Of a stretch of DNA of 64,000 nt, positions 10,622-22,745 are shown one piece after another. The DNA is from Phialocephala subalpina (lineage: Eukaryota; Ascomycota; Leotiomycetes; Helotiales; Mollisiaceae), in contig FJOG01000012.1 in the NCBI GenBank assembly GCA_900073065.1, forward strand, positions 295,126 through 359,125, given 5' to 3'. The notes below the pieces were generated by a model. That model did not search any database and was not told the origin of the DNA. It worked only from the letters and a program-made list of their open reading frames with translations. Each line of letters begins with the position of its first letter. Position 1 is the first letter of the stretch. A program made the translations under genes and the position numbers.

Positions 10622-11892
10622 TCATACCACAGCCTTTTGTATCCCAGTGGCCTCATCGTCCAATATCGTAACCCCCTTTCTCTTCTTCAGGACGTTCTCG
10701 ATGAACGCTTCACCAGCTTTGTAAGAGCTCCTCACCAGGGGTCCACTGGCACAGTATAGGAAACCCAAATCAAGAGCACGCTGGCGCCATAATTCGAATG
10801 TATCTGGGTGAACGTATTCCTCGACCTTCATGTGGCGCTTTGTTGGTCGCATGTATTGTCCAAAAGTTACGACATCAACGTTAACTTCACGGAGTTCTAT
10901 TATGGGTCAGTGATAGTCATCATAGCCGGAACGAGCACTATACCTTTCAGGGTCGTCCACAATTGCTCCTCTGTCTCTCCGAAACCCAACATAATACTTG
11001 TCTTAGTGATCAGATCAGGTTTTGCTTTCTTCGCTGCATCCAAAACTGCCAAGCTTGTTCTGTACTTCGCCCTCCTGTCCCTGATGAAAGGACTCAGATC
11101 CTCTACCGTCTCCATGTTATGGGCATAAACATCAAGCCCGCTATTCGCCACCATGGATACCATCTCCAGATCCCCAGCGAAATCGCCAGTCAATGCCTCA
11201 ACCAGCATATCCGGCTTCTTCTGCTTGATCTTCATGATCGTCTCGGTCCAATGTCTTGCGCCACCATCCGCCATATCATCACGATCAACAGCGGTCAACA
11301 CGACATATCCCAAGCCCCATCTAGACAATGCTTCCGCAGTATGTTCAGGCTCGTGAGGATCCAATGGCGGAGGAGCTTTCGAGGTCTTTACGGCACAGAA
11401 TCTGCAGCCTCTCGTGCAAGTATCTCCCATAAGCATAATCGTCGCAGTGGCGGCACTCTTGTCATCTCCTCCCCAGCAGTCCGAAATATTCGGGCATCGC
11501 GCCTCTTCGCAGACTGTATGTAGATTTAATCCTCGCAGATCTTTCTTAATCTTCTTGTAGTTCGAATTGTCGGGAATTGGTGTCTTCAACCATGACGGCA
11601 ACCGCGTAATCTGCTTCTTCTTTCCAGGCGGCCCTACCATCGCTGTCCGCAATTCGAGGGCATCATCTGCAGTCAGAGGCTTCTCTGGGAGGCCAACGAA
11701 CTCAGAGAACGAGGGAACAGAGTTGAGCTTGTCTTTGAAGTAGGTAGGCCGTCTTCGGGGACTTGTTTCTGGAGGTGAGGCCTCGGTGGCAAGGCTTCGA
11801 GAAGAGGTTGAGGAGGTAGGCATAAGGGTTCGTGAGGCATTTCGTATCGAAGGAGCATTTAAGCATCTGAACCTTGTCGCTGCGGTCGCCAT
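10622..11892 (-). CDS. LIP5: Lipoyl synthase, mitochondrial
   Basis: Two exons (11892-10944 and 10896-10622, 47-base intron) give 407 residues. The first 35 or so residues are rich in Arg, Ser and Thr and lack acidic residues, as expected of a mitochondrial presequence. The auxiliary cluster motif [12 protein letters not shown] (Cys128, 133, 139) and the radical-SAM motif CTRGCRFC (Cys159, 163, 166) are both intact, as are [17 protein letters not shown] and the C-terminal SYKAGE region with the RSSY serine ligand. The enzyme inserts two sulfur atoms into octanoyl groups on lipoate-dependent proteins such as pyruvate dehydrogenase E2 and glycine cleavage H protein. Length and motifs match fungal Lip5. 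This is a single housekeeping gene with no operon-like context. Confidence 0.96.
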
Positions 11893-12454
11893 TGAGTGTA
11901 GTGGGAAAGCTCAATGTCTGGAGTTGAGGTTTGTTGAGATTATCTTCGATGCTTGGAAATCCGAGTCACCAAAATCAATCCGCCGCAAGCCGCATTCTGC
12001 CGCGTCACGTGCCAGAGCTATGCATAGGCTGAAAACTTCGCATTCTTCCTCGTAGACTGCTTACTTTCGGGCCTGGAGGGTGCATCCCGATGAAACTTCA
12101 ATGAAATATGGCGCTCGTTTAGGTCTTGCTAGCTTTATAAACTGTTCATGGTATGTTCAAGTCACAGCCTATCTCTTCGATTGTATGCGAGTCTCGATCT
12201 TTTATTGTTCAGTCTATGTTAAGAAGGATGATAAGCTATGAGCCAGAAGAGTGGTCAATAGCCCTCACTCCCGAGCTATTTAGACTGCTAGAGGGTTCCC
12301 AGTCTGAAATATCCTCCGAAAATCTGTTCTCTGACATTATTCTTGTTAATTCCTACCTCCGTGTCCCATCCATTGCCGATACAGGCATCCCTCCGGATAC
12401 ACTGAAGCGTTTCTAATATGAGTTTGATGTCCTACTTCATGTAGATTCCAGACC
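11893..12454. other. Intergenic region
   Basis: About 560 bases between the start of lipoyl synthase and the stop of the MYND gene, both on the minus strand. It should contain the lipoyl synthase promoter and the MYND gene's 3' end. A plus-strand frame of 87 codons at 12153-12416 has no family signature and is not called. Confidence 0.5.
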
Positions 12455-13750
12455 TCAAGCGAGGAAAGGAGATTGGATCTCAGCCCATGACTCGTATCCT
12501 TGATCGATCTTCATCTTTTTGTAGTCCTCGAGGAAGCTCTCGAAGCTCTCCCTAGACATGTATTCGGTTATCAATTCCTCTCTTTCTGCTAGCCTACGCG
12601 CCTTTCTCTTCTTGTCCATATCGCTTTCAGCGAACATTTCCCACTTCTCCCCTTGCGCAGACATTGCGGGCATGATAACGTTGCGACCGGACGACTCGAA
12701 TACTTCGATGTGACGAGGTTCAAGGGGCTTCTTATCCTGTCTGACCACCACGACCGAACCGACTGGACCACGGTCCCATACCTGATAGTCAATATGTCCC
12801 CACGTATCGCTGTCCACCTTCAAGCCCGCGTTGACGAGGATTGGCCAAGGTGCCATATTCTCACTGCTATCAAATGGGTTTCCATCTTTGTCTTTTGAAT
12901 CCGACTTCATTTGCCACCAAACAGACTCCATTGATCTGGTTTTCAGCAGTCGAAGAGTGAGACCCATGTGTTTCGAGACACTGGAGATCTCGGCACCACC
13001 CATAAATACCGTATCCTTGCGAGACAGGCTGATTTGACAGAACTTGGCTTGATTGAAATCATGCATGTCTCCAAGACAGCTGATCAAGACGCCTTTGACA
13101 CCATTCGGTACGTGGAATCTTGGATCAGGATGCTTGCACTTGAAGTCAAGATCCTCATCAAGTTTCAGCTTCGTGGACATCTCGTTGGCGAAATGCTTCT
13201 TGATTGCTTCGACATCGGAGGCTTCAACATCAGCATATGGCGGGTGTTCATCGTTGACTGAACCAGTTCGTCTCATGACAAGGATGGGACCTCTCCAAGT
13301 GTACTGCTCCTTACCACCCATGAGATGCGTCAAGCACCGATTCTCCTCTGAGCCGTCAGCAAAATCGGTGTTACCAGCCATAACCCTGACGACATAAGTG
13401 CCTTGGGAGATATCGAAGCTTTTGAAAGGGGCTGAGGAATATATGGGTGTGAGACGCTGCCAGAGTTCATCCAAGTTCGGTTCTTCAAAGGCCACTCCAT
13501 CTTTGCCCTTCGTGTCGAAATTCATCCAAATGAGCTTAGGATTCCGGTCCTTGACGGGAAGTAGGAGGCAGAGATGGTGTTCAGGCTTTGGTTTCTCTCT
13601 GTGGAAGTCCTCAAAGCCCTGGCAGATGACTTCGTGAGGTCCTTCGTCCGCCTTTTGACATGCTTCAGAGCAGTAAGACAGAGCCTTACAAGAAGAGCAT
13701 TCGATGCTTGCCGCTTCCTTGTAGCAGTGGTGACAGGTAGTGGTGTCCAT
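12455..13750 (-). CDS. MYND-type zinc finger protein, unknown function
   Basis: A single exon of 431 residues starts with a compact MYND finger: CHHCYKEAASIECSSCKALSYCSEACQ and then a His and Cys, giving the paired Cys ligands expected for two zinc ions. The rest (about residues 50-431) is one globular region rich in charged residues and tryptophan, without a catalytic motif that I know. MYND fingers bind proline-rich peptides and here probably recruit a partner. Many fungi have such MYND proteins of 400-450 residues, and they are generally uncharacterised. The start is clear, as the finger begins at residue 6. The upstream kilobase is shared with the divergent threonine aldolase remnant. Confidence 0.85.
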   Translation of the reverse strand: MDTTTCHHCYKEAASIECSSCKALSYCSEACQKADEGPHEVICQGFEDFHREKPKPEHHLCLLLPVKDRNPKLIWMNFDTKGKDGVAFEEPNLDELWQRLTPIYSSAPFKSFDISQGTYVVRVMAGNTDFADGSEENRCLTHLMGGKEQYTWRGPILVMRRTGSVNDEHPPYADVEASDVEAIKKHFANEMSTKLKLDEDLDFKCKHPDPRFHVPNGVKGVLISCLGDMHDFNQAKFCQISLSRKDTVFMGGAEISSVSKHMGLTLRLLKTRSMESVWWQMKSDSKDKDGNPFDSSENMAPWPILVNAGLKVDSDTWGHIDYQVWDRGPVGSVVVVRQDKKPLEPRHIEVFESSGRNVIMPAMSAQGEKWEMFAESDMDKKRKARRLAEREELITEYMSRESFESFLEDYKKMKIDQGYESWAEIQSPFLA

Positions 13751-14802
13751 GTTGAGGAGAGCTGAGTGCTGAGTCTTCGAATTAGGTGAAATTATTCTGC
13801 TAATCAGTCAATTAAAAGGTGAATCCTAGTGGTTGGGCAAGTAGCAACTGACGTGTTAAGGATAGAGCTTTACTGGCGCAGGTAAGCAAGAGACTCAAAT
13901 CCGTTGATTTTGGTTGAGAAATGAGGGTTAATAGTTCGGTAAATGGTGGACTGGTGAACGGGAGAACTTTAGTGAAGGCGAGGTTGCTCTCGATGTTGAG
14001 GCAAGAAAGTCGAAGGTAAAGAGTTGAGTGCTAGGGCAATTCTTGAATCTGTGGAAAAGGCTGATTGATAACGGAGATGACCGAGCGCCTTTCTTGGTAC
14101 GAAGCAAGCAGCAAGCAACCCTGATCAAGAGATTGTCTTGTCGAGGTCGAAAAGAGAAAAAGGCGGAAGAGCTGATCTGATCAGGAAAAAGTGGGGTTCC
14201 GTTCTTGCGAGAATGAATATCAAATTAAGAGAGGTTAAAGTCAAGCTTGAGGTCGAACTCGGAGGCCACTTCCTAAGGTGGACCCGGCTAATTAAGGTTC
14301 CTCTTCGATATGGTCACCATTGACGACAGTATAACGCTCCTTTCACGTGGAATCTTGCTTTGAACTTGCTCTCAAATGTGCACAATCTTAAGACCAGTTT
14401 CATTTCGAGCTCTACAAATCTGTATCCCGAAGTCCCTGGCGCTGTTTATTCTTCAAGCAATGGAGCGGGAGTATTTGCAGTTCATCTTCAACTGAAGTTC
14501 ACTTTTGAACTCATCATTATGGTCCCGTATTGCAGTGGAAGGAAGATATAAACGCCACATTGCTTTCAAAGCCGGGGCGAGCCGCAAAAGTGGGGACGAA
14601 GTCAATCTCAACGCAGAGGACTAAAGTTCGGAATAGCCTTCCTCGAACTCCGTACGCCCTTTGTCAGACCCATGGTCCGGTCTCGGTTCTTACACGTGCT
14701 TCCGCATGGGAACTTTAAATCCACGTAGGAGTCATCTCCAATACTTCTCACTTCCTCCCAAAAGTCGAAGCCCAACTTTCAACAACAAGAAATCCATCAA
14801 GA
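13751..14802. other. Divergent intergenic region
   Basis: About 1.05 kb between the divergent MYND and threonine aldolase genes. No supported gene. A CACGTG-like core (TTTCACGTGGAA) occurs near 14342 and could serve bHLH or bZIP factors, but I do not call a site. Confidence 0.45.
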
Positions 14803-15979
14803 ATGGGGTCAATCGAGAACATGAGTGACTTGGCCATTGACTCCTCTGTAACAGCAACCAAAGGAGAAACATCAAATGCCTGGTCCACACCTGGACCCTC
14901 TGCCTTCGACTTCAGAAGTTCGTATCAATCCACATCCCTCCCTTTTACGGTCCGCCTAACTCCGATCAGGTGACACCATCACTACTCCGAATGCTACCAT
15001 GCTCCAAGCCATCCAGAACACAACTCTCTTCGACGATGGCTACGGCGAAGACCCCACTACCATTGCTCTCGAAGCCAACATGGCCAAACTATGTGGCCAT
15101 GAAGCTGGTCTCTTCCTCCTTTCGGGAACCATGGGAAACCAAGTCGCCATCCGCTCCCTGCTAACTCAACCCCCTCACGCCATCCTCTGCGATCAAAGAG
15201 CTCACATTCGTTATCTTGAAGCCGGTGGTATCGCGATGCTCTGTGGTGCTATGGTGAATGGAGTTATGCCTAGCAATGGGGCTTACCTAAGACTAGAGGA
15301 TATCGAGGAACACGCTGAGGTGACAAATGGAGAGAATGTTAATGCTTATCCTACGAAGGTCATCAGTCTCGAGAACACATTGCGGGGCATTATTAATCCA
15401 CTTGATAACATCAAGAAGATCTCGGAGTTTGCTAAGAAGAATGGGATTAAGATGCATCTCGATGGTGCGAGATTGTGGGAAGTTGCTGCTGCAGGAGCAG
15501 GCTCTTTGGAGGAGTATGGTAAGTGCTTCGATAGTGTCACACTTTGCTTCTCGAAAGGTCTGGGTGCCCCGATGGGAAGTATCTTGGTGGGTAATCATGA
15601 ATTCATCAAGAGGGCGAAGTGGATTCGTCAGGCTATTGGAGGTTAATCCACTTGATAACATCAAGAAGATCTCGGAGTTTGCTAAGAAGAATGGGATTAA
15701 GATGCATCTCGATGGTGCGAGATTGTGGGAAGTTGCTGCTGCAGGAGCAGGCTCTTTGGAGGAGTATGGTAAGTGCTTCGATAGTGTCACACTTTGCTTC
15801 TCGAAAGGTCTGGGTGCCCCGATGGGAAGTATCTTGGTGGGTAATCATGAATTCATCAAGAGGGCGAAGTGGATTCGTCAGGCTATTGGAGGTGAGGGAG
15901 AGTGGTGGTGCACTACCAGATTGCCGACGAAGCGGTTGAGAGACTTGAAGGGTTGTTGACAGACATCATGAAGCATTGA
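14803..15979 (+). pseudogene. L-threonine aldolase, disrupted by duplication and deletion
   Basis: Exon 1 (14803-14917) and the start of exon 2 (from 14970) encode a normal PLP-dependent threonine aldolase: FDFRSDTITTPN across the intron, DDGYGEDPT, KLCGHEAGLFLLSGTMGNQ, and the lysine loop CFSKGLGAPMGSILVG. At 15643 a second copy of the preceding 250 bases begins. Because 250 is not a multiple of three, this puts a stop (TAA) right after IRQAIGG at codon 15643-15646. After the second copy only a C-terminal scrap remains (15905-15979, VVHYQIADEAVERLEGLL, then a stop). The normal segment between these points, roughly 90-100 residues in relatives, is missing. The family splits threonine or allo-threonine into glycine and acetaldehyde. 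This copy should be inactive unless the arrangement is an assembly fault. Confidence 0.85.
15393..15892 (+). repeat. Perfect 250-bp direct tandem duplication
   Basis: Bases 15393-15642 recur as 15643-15892 with no difference that I could find by eye. Both copies start TTAATCCACTTGATAACATC and end at GGCTATTGGAGG. The unit lies inside the threonine aldolase exon and spans the catalytic-lysine region. Complete identity implies a very recent event or an assembly artefact. Confidence 0.93.
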
Positions 15980-16269
15980 GACCGACGAAGTCCTGGACTT
16001 GGACGTTCATTTATCGTGTTCAGATAGCTGGGTTTATTTACTTCGCGTTCCGTTTTAGACATAGATTGCTGAGTAGAAAGATGTATTTCTCATGAGTTGT
16101 CCAAGCCACGATGTTTGAATATCAGCTTAAACAAGCGAGACAGCCCCTTTTCCCTCGCCTGGTCATCCTCGTGGGTCTTCTAGAATACGCCTTCTACTTG
16201 ATGTACTTTCTTCTTCTTCTTTTTAGCATGCAGAGAATGGACCCCATAAAATGGCATTCCAGGGAAATT

Positions 16270-18260
16270 CTATATTGAGTACATGTCTTCTTCCTTCTCA
16301 ACTGGTGCATCGATTCGGTTGTTGAATTCCTCGCTAGGATCAAACAGGAACAGAGAAGCTTTGCACCTGTCAGCATTTGAGCACAGAATGAACAAATTAC
16401 CCTACCAATCGCTGCAAGAACAATGAAGCACAAGGCCGAGACCCAAACATTTCTGAATCCCAATACAAAGGTGTCAAGACGAGCATCAACACCGGCAGTG
16501 ATGATGGTGGGTGTGGCCCCTGGAACACTTGACAGTCCCGTAATGTTCCCAGTGAGGATGTCTGTCAGGAATCGGTCGACCGAATTACTTGGTAGGCCAG
16601 CTTCGGTGATGGCTCTGCCAACGTTCGGCCCCATGTGTCGCGTCGCGGTTGTGAAGACGGCATTGTCTGCAAAACATCAGCTACCAAATCCTCCTACCGT
16701 CTCACTAGAGGAAGTGATCTCTTACAAATCGCAATCCCGATAGTACCACCAAGTGATCGGACACTAATAATCAAGCCACTTGCAATAGCAATAAGTTCAG
16801 GAGGAGTCGAGAGTTGAGCAACAGTCACAAGTGTAATGAGCGTCATTCCTAAGGCCCAACCAAGCAGGACAGGGTACCCCCAAACCGCCATCGAGCTACT
16901 TTTGTTTGCAGTAGCCATGCAGATGAAGAAAGCTGTAAAGACAACAAATGCGACGAAGGTAACATATCGAACTTTCTTCGCGGAAGCGCAGTAGAGGCCC
17001 GTAAATCCAGATGCTGCGATTGCAGCAATGAAGGCGATAGCGAATCGTGTTCCGACGATGAGAGAGTCGGTCTCGTAAAGAACGCTGACCTATGCGCTAG
17101 TCAGCATTGAATCAAGAGAATGAAAATGGGGGGGGTATGCGGGGTAATCTGACCTGAAAAGCAAAGTAGATGTTGGCAGCAAAGAAGGCAATTCCTTCAC
17201 AGAAAACGCAGATGAGGGCGATAGTGAAGTTCATGTTGCCTCGGAAGAGTCCATGATGGAACATGCCATCCTTCTTGAACCTGGTTTCGTAGAGTACGAG
17301 CAACAAGCACAGAACTACACCAACTGAAAAGGTGGCAGAGACATGAGGATCCGACCACGGATACGGGTTCTGAGACCAGGATAATCCCATACAGAAGAGG
17401 ACTAGACTTGAGGCCAAGAGTGCATAACCAACCCAGTCAAGCTGAGCAATCTTCTCGTTGAAGGAATATTCCATCTGGAGTTTTGTTGGCAGTGGTCGAT
17501 ATGCAAACGCGGTTATGAGTGCAGAAGTGAGAAACAGCCCCATGGCGATGTAGAAGTGATATCTGAAGCCATCAGGATTCCCATGTCTGTTCAACGCTCC
17601 GCCAACTACGAGACCAGAGATGAGAGCCAAACCATTGGCAACCATCACAGCTGCTTGGGCCCAAGAACGCCAACGGCGGGGTAGAACTTCAGATGCTACA
17701 GTATGGAGCAGAGACTGGGCTCCAAATGCACTTCCGAGGATGGTGAACCCGGCAATGACCATTCCCATGCTTGATGCACGAGCAACGATGAGTCCCCCGA
17801 CAGCCCCAAACAGGCTAAGGATTACGAGAAACCATTTTCGGCCCCAGTAGTCCGATGCTTGTGAGACGATCGGACAGAGGACGACCGTGAGGATAGCAAT
17901 CGGAGCCGTGATCCATGGTGTGTCTTCTGGACTCTGAAAGTGAGCTGCGATGGCTTGACCTTGCTATTGAGGAAGTGATTATGAGCAATCTAGCTTAAGA
18001 AGCAAAAGTGGACAACTCACTGCACCAGCTCCTACGAGAGCAAAGTCCTGTGCAAAGTAGATCAAGCACACTGCAAAGACAGCGAGAAATGTTCTTGCGT
18101 GGAGATGCGGCTGAAGCTCTTCGTCCTGGTCATTGGTGTTTTCTAAATGCTGCGTGTTGACTTTCTGGAGGCTGATGTCTTTCTCAGAAACAATCTCTGG
18201 TGGGGTGGAAGTAATGCCTGTTTTGGCAGGCTCTCGCTCGGGTGTAACTTGGTCTAACAT
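16270..18260 (-). CDS. TRI12-like MFS efflux transporter (14 TM)
   Basis: Five exons (18260-18021, 17963-17154, 17089-16726, 16666-16406, 16358-16270) give 587 residues with all phases closing. A tail of about 75 hydrophilic residues precedes the membrane part. Landmarks include SDYWGRKWFLVILSLFGAVG (MFS motif A region), GLALISGLVVGGALNRHGNP, LSWSQNPYPWSDP, VRSLGGTIGIAIYNAVF and the C-terminal EEFNNRIDAPVEKEED. The family of the Fusarium trichothecene pump TRI12 and the siderophore-iron carriers has this shape, with fourteen helices in the plasma membrane. The substrate cannot be read from sequence. It is divergent from an FAD monooxygenase about 1 kb away; a joint role in detoxification is possible but not shown. 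Confidence 0.87.
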
Positions 18261-19299
18261 GTTGAACGTATACAATGGCCAGCATATGCAAAGATAAGAA
18301 GTGTAGGGAAAGGACGAGATGATATATGGCACGTAGAACAAACTAGATGAACATTCTAGCGGTGCGGTACCGGTAGCGAAAGGAGCCAGAATTGAACGTG
18401 AAGCGAAAAAAGCAGGAGGTAAAAATAGGAAAGAGAAAAGTCCAGGTACAATTCTATTGCTGCATTTCAAGGCCCGCCTTCAGACCAGCATTCGGCGGGT
18501 GTTCCTTGACATGACATGCATGCTGAACGAAGAGACCAGCACATACCGGGCCAAAAGTTACTGTGGTTGGAGAAATCCGGAGACGAGTCCGGGACCAGCT
18601 GTTTCTTGCCTGGTGCCAGTCGGGGAGCAGAGCAAATAGGTGCTAGGACCCTTGAGCTAGGCTGAGATAGTTTGGATGTCCCACCAAGCCGCGCTTTTTA
18701 GTCTCGGCTAATGATGATGATGCAGGTGTAGATCAGTTCTCAATTGATCTTACTTTCAGTGAATCCGATCCTCGCTTCTTAACTCGTAGCTCATTCGCTA
18801 CTACCACTGTACCTTATGAGGACGAAGTCAGATGGATGCAGTCATGATGCAAGTTTTATCGCATGGCTGGAGTGTGATCAATCATTTTGCATTCTCCCGG
18901 TAGGACAACACCACGCATATGCAATGGAACAACCCGCATCCAGTAGAAGCCAATCAGATTATGAGAGATACCTTGTCTCAATATTCAGCATTTTCGCATT
19001 CGGTATTCTAATGCGCCAAACGAATAAGCTCTGTACAAACGTCAGTCAATGAGGCTTGTTGACGGGACTGAGAACGCCACTCGACATACCTTTGCACACA
19101 TATTTATGTATGACAACTTTCTTTCGGACGCCTGACATGTCAGGCATTATTACTCGGTGTCCTAAATCTCGTAAATCGGCTGGCATATAAGACATCGGTA
19201 TGCCTGCTGCAGCTGCCAATGCAAGAACCGAGACCTGACCCCACTAAAGTTTGCATAGATAGACTTACCGACCCTCATCTCCATCCAAAAACCGCGATT
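18261..19299. other. Divergent intergenic region
   Basis: About 1.04 kb between the starts of the TRI12-like pump and the FAD monooxygenase. No supported gene. TGACATGTCA near 19133 is a 10-base palindrome that could bind a dimeric factor, but this is not established. Confidence 0.4.
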
Positions 19300-20920
19300 A
19301 TGAACGTGATAATCGCCGGAGCCGGCATATCTGGTCTTGCAACCGCAATTTCCCTTCGCCGAAGCGGTCACCGAGTCACCATCTACGAGCGCTCATCCCT
19401 AAAGAACGAAGTCGGTGCCGCAATCAACGTCCCTCCAAATATAACGCGGTTCTTGATACCATGGGGACTTGATCCGATCAAGTACGGCTTCGTGGTATCA
19501 AAAGGCGTGTACTTTGTGTCACCAACGACGCTGGCGGAGCTTGGGTACCATGACCATTCACATGATGCCGAGACATTTGGACAACCACTTTACTATGCTC
19601 ATCGTGTCGATCTTCACGAGAGTTTGAAGAAGATGGCTACTGATCCTGATGGACCTGGAATTCCCGTTACGATCCATTTGAAGTCTGGAGTTAGCAGTTA
19701 TGTAAAACTCCCTTACCAAGCACCCTGTTCACACTTTCTGATGACGCAGACAGGATCCGAACATCCCTTCAATAACACTCCAAGATGGAAAAGTCATTAC
19801 TGCTGACCTCGTGGTTGCTTCAGACGGAGTCAATTCAGATGCTCCTGAAGTTATACTTGGAGAAACAAGTCATCCGGAGGTAGCCAAGAATTTGAATTGC
19901 TGCTACCGCTTCCTGCTTGCTAGGGCCGATGTAGACGCAGATCCAGAAACGGAATGGTTCAATCAGAATCATCAGCGTCATGGCTGCAGGCTGTTTGCTG
20001 ATCCAGAGAAACCGAGGCGACTCGTTTCCTACAATTGTCGGAAGTATGATAGTCCTCTATCGTTTTCGGTACTATCTAACATCAAAATAGCCACGAGGTT
20101 CATAACTTCGTAGCCCTCTGCCACAAGGACACTCTCGTAGCTAAGAAAGAAGGCTAGTGATCCAGCAAACTCAGATCTTGTTCGTGCAACTCAGCTGACT
20201 TCTATTCTCTGTAGACTGGCACGCCGCAGTAGACAAGAGCGAAATCCTCGAACTTTTTGCTGGTTACCACCCTGATCTCCTCGCTGTCATAAAGTAAGCC
20301 GATTAAAATCCTCCCCGTAACTTACCTCACGAAACATCTTACTGAGAATGACCAAAACAGCAAAGCAACAGAAGTCAAGCGCTGGCCACTCCTCTACCGT
20401 CCACCAATTCGAACCTGGCACAAAGGCAAACTGGTACTTACGGGTGACGCTGCCCATCCAATGCTTCCACGTAGATCTTTCCTTCCTTATAAACTCCACT
20501 CAATTTGCTAATTTCAGACAGACTACGCGCAAGGTGGAGCACAGGGCATAGAAGATGGCCTAGCTCTCGGTCTCGTGATGCATGGCGTAACAGATGCTTC
20601 GCAAATCGAAGAGCGTTTGGTGATTTATGAGAAGATCAGGCGAAATCGAGCGGCTTCCATTCAGGTGTTGAGTAACTTTGGGTATGATGAGAGTCATGAG
20701 ACGATAGCGAAGGAATTGTCGGGGCTTCTGGAGGGACGAGCTGTGCCGAGTGAGTACTTTCACTTTGAACTTGAGTGCTTGACTAACAAGAGATACAGCA
20801 AACTTAAATGAGAGGGTTGATCTTGCTTATAGCGAGGACGTGCTGCAGCGCACAGTTCAGCTCATGACGGAATTTGACCCCTCTTGGAAACTTCCAGAGG
20901 GTTTCTTTCTACCCGAGTGA
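19300..20920 (+). CDS. FAD-dependent monooxygenase, salicylate hydroxylase-like
   Basis: Seven exons are proposed: 19300-19701, 19754-20043, 20091-20152, 20215-20293, 20361-20470, 20522-20749 and 20799-20920. Together they give 430 residues. The N-terminus [19 protein letters not shown] carries the GxGxxG dinucleotide fold; [10 protein letters not shown] is the DG motif, and [19 protein letters not shown] is the second FAD-binding (GD) motif. These define group A aromatic hydroxylases, which use NAD(P)H and oxygen to hydroxylate phenolic or similar substrates in the cytosol. Intron 3 (20153-20214) begins with GC and ends with AG; the context AAG/GCTAGT fits the rare GC-AG class, and the GT-based alternative creates a stop. 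The substrate is unknown. The reading frame is whole across all junctions. Confidence 0.88.
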
Positions 20921-21845
20921 GAACTGCAACGACCAAGGGGCCAAGAACATGGCGGTAGACAATAAATCTATCATCTTCTCAAGTGATTTCGGCCTCCCGT
21001 CTGATTTGCGGAAACTATTCTGTCGTTTGATCGTCTGCTCATCCATTCCTGTATTCCCCTTCGTAGGAATTGATGAGTAGCGGACAGCCTGCTAAGCGAG
21101 AGCTTTCAGGGGATTCTGGGGGAGCGCCAGCGACTGGCAACCATTTCTTTGAAGTACAGTACCTCTGTTGCACTTGTAAGCGCAAAAAGAACGTGAATTT
21201 TCTTTTCAATACAAAGATCCTCCAATTCTTGTCATCGCAAAAACAACCAATCTTAGCACCCAAATCAAGCACGAGAGTGCACTACCCCGCTTCACGAAAC
21301 CCCATATGCGGGGTACAGGATGTGTCGGCCCCGTCCAGAAATAGCCGGCGCCTACACCCAATCACGCCCGCCACTACTGCAGGGTCCCACACACCTCACC
21401 AATGATACTGTCAGGATAGTGAGACTGCAGGAAGGGCTTCATGCGAAGATGGGCTGTTGCTGTGACAAAGAATGTCGGGACGTCTCAGCCTCGAGATTAG
21501 GTTGAGGGGGTACGACTTCGTGTTCGACCTCGACTTCTTTGCTCATTATTCACAACACGAGAGCACGTACTTTGACGTCGGTACAGAATCAGTAATCTTT
21601 TGAACGCGAAGGAGCAAAACATCAGATCACTTTCTGTCTCTCCGAGGTGTTTGTCATATTTCATCTCCGCCTTCACGTCGCACAAACCCCGCGGTCAGCC
21701 AAATCCCGACGTGCCTGTGAAGCCGGAACTTCGTTGAAGAGTGCACTCGCTCTAGTCTTCTCAAACATCAAGCATCTCTGCTATCATACCAGCATCAAGT
21801 TCACCTATTCCCGTACCGAAATCTCTCGTCTCGAATATCAGCACC
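20921..21845. other. Intergenic region
   Basis: About 925 bases with no supported gene. Short plus-strand frames, for example at 21070-21405 with an isolated CCTCKRKK peptide, show no known domain. Confidence 0.45.
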
Positions 21846-22220
21846 ATGCCTGCCTTACCAAGAACCGCGTCTCCCATCCTCTCGGCACTCGCTCGAAGCA
21901 GATATCAGACCAAGGCTTTCCGCCAAATCAGACACGCGTCTCAAGGTGGCCATGTTGGCACAGTGTCGACGAAGTTTGGCAGCTCAGCGCAGGCTGACTG
22001 GGGATATCAATGGAAGAAAGTCGGTGGAGTTGCGATGATGTGAGTCATTCTTGACGTAGTGGAGCACACTGGCGGTCTAGAGATCAAGCCGGTCGAGAAA
22101 CAATTACTGAAACAATCGCTGACTCGTGCTTCCTCTAGGTACTTTCCCGTGGTAGCTGTCGTGATGTTCTGGCCATACGCAGTGGCACCAATCATGGATA
22201 TCGTCGAGGACAAATGGTGA
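21846..22220 (+). CDS. Small mitochondrial inner-membrane protein, unassigned
   Basis: Two exons (21846-22039 and 22139-22220) give 91 residues. Residues 1-32 (MPALPRTASPILSALARSRY and on) are Arg/Ser/Ala-rich with no acidic residues, a convincing mitochondrial presequence. A short loop then leads to one membrane helix, VGGVAMMYFPVVAVVMFWPY, spanning the intron, and a tail ending IVEDKW. The plan fits a respiratory-chain or ATP-synthase accessory subunit, but I cannot assign it to a named subunit. The splice site is strong (GTGAGT donor) and phase closes, which supports a real gene despite its size. Confidence 0.72.
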
Positions 22221-22745
22221 GCATACTTGGAAGATACGCGGCGTTGCTTGGGATGAAGAAGAAATACTGGATTGAAGCTTTTGCGCCTTGAGGCTTGCCA
22301 GCAGATGGAATTACTCTTTGTACGTGCAACGAGAACGAAATGCTGTAGATCAATCTTTTTCCTGTCCTTAAATGCGAGGAAGTCCCTCTCTTTTGAGGAC
22401 AATTCATGTGCCCCAAACCTTTCAGAGATAGGTACTGCCTAGCACAGAAAGCGCTCTCGTCTCTGTTCCGTCTCGAATGCGCAGATTCAAAGCCAAGTGC
22501 AGTGGAGCACAGTACATCATTCTTCCCAATGCGCCTGGTTTGGAGAGTCTGAAGTGTGACCACTTGGTTTAGTGTTTGTAGTGTCCGCATCGAGAAAGGG
22601 AGGTCAAAAGAATAAGAGAACCTGCGAGAATCCTATGATTGATGGACTTCAATACTGCGACAAATCTCCTCCGTCTATGAGATATTCCTGAGATGCTGCG
22701 AAACTTCGAATCTTCAAATCCATCTTACCACCAACATCTCTCAAC

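Noticed and set aside
12153..12416. 87-codon plus frame between lipoyl synthase and the MYND gene
   Set aside because: No homology signal; lies in the expected promoter and 3' regions.
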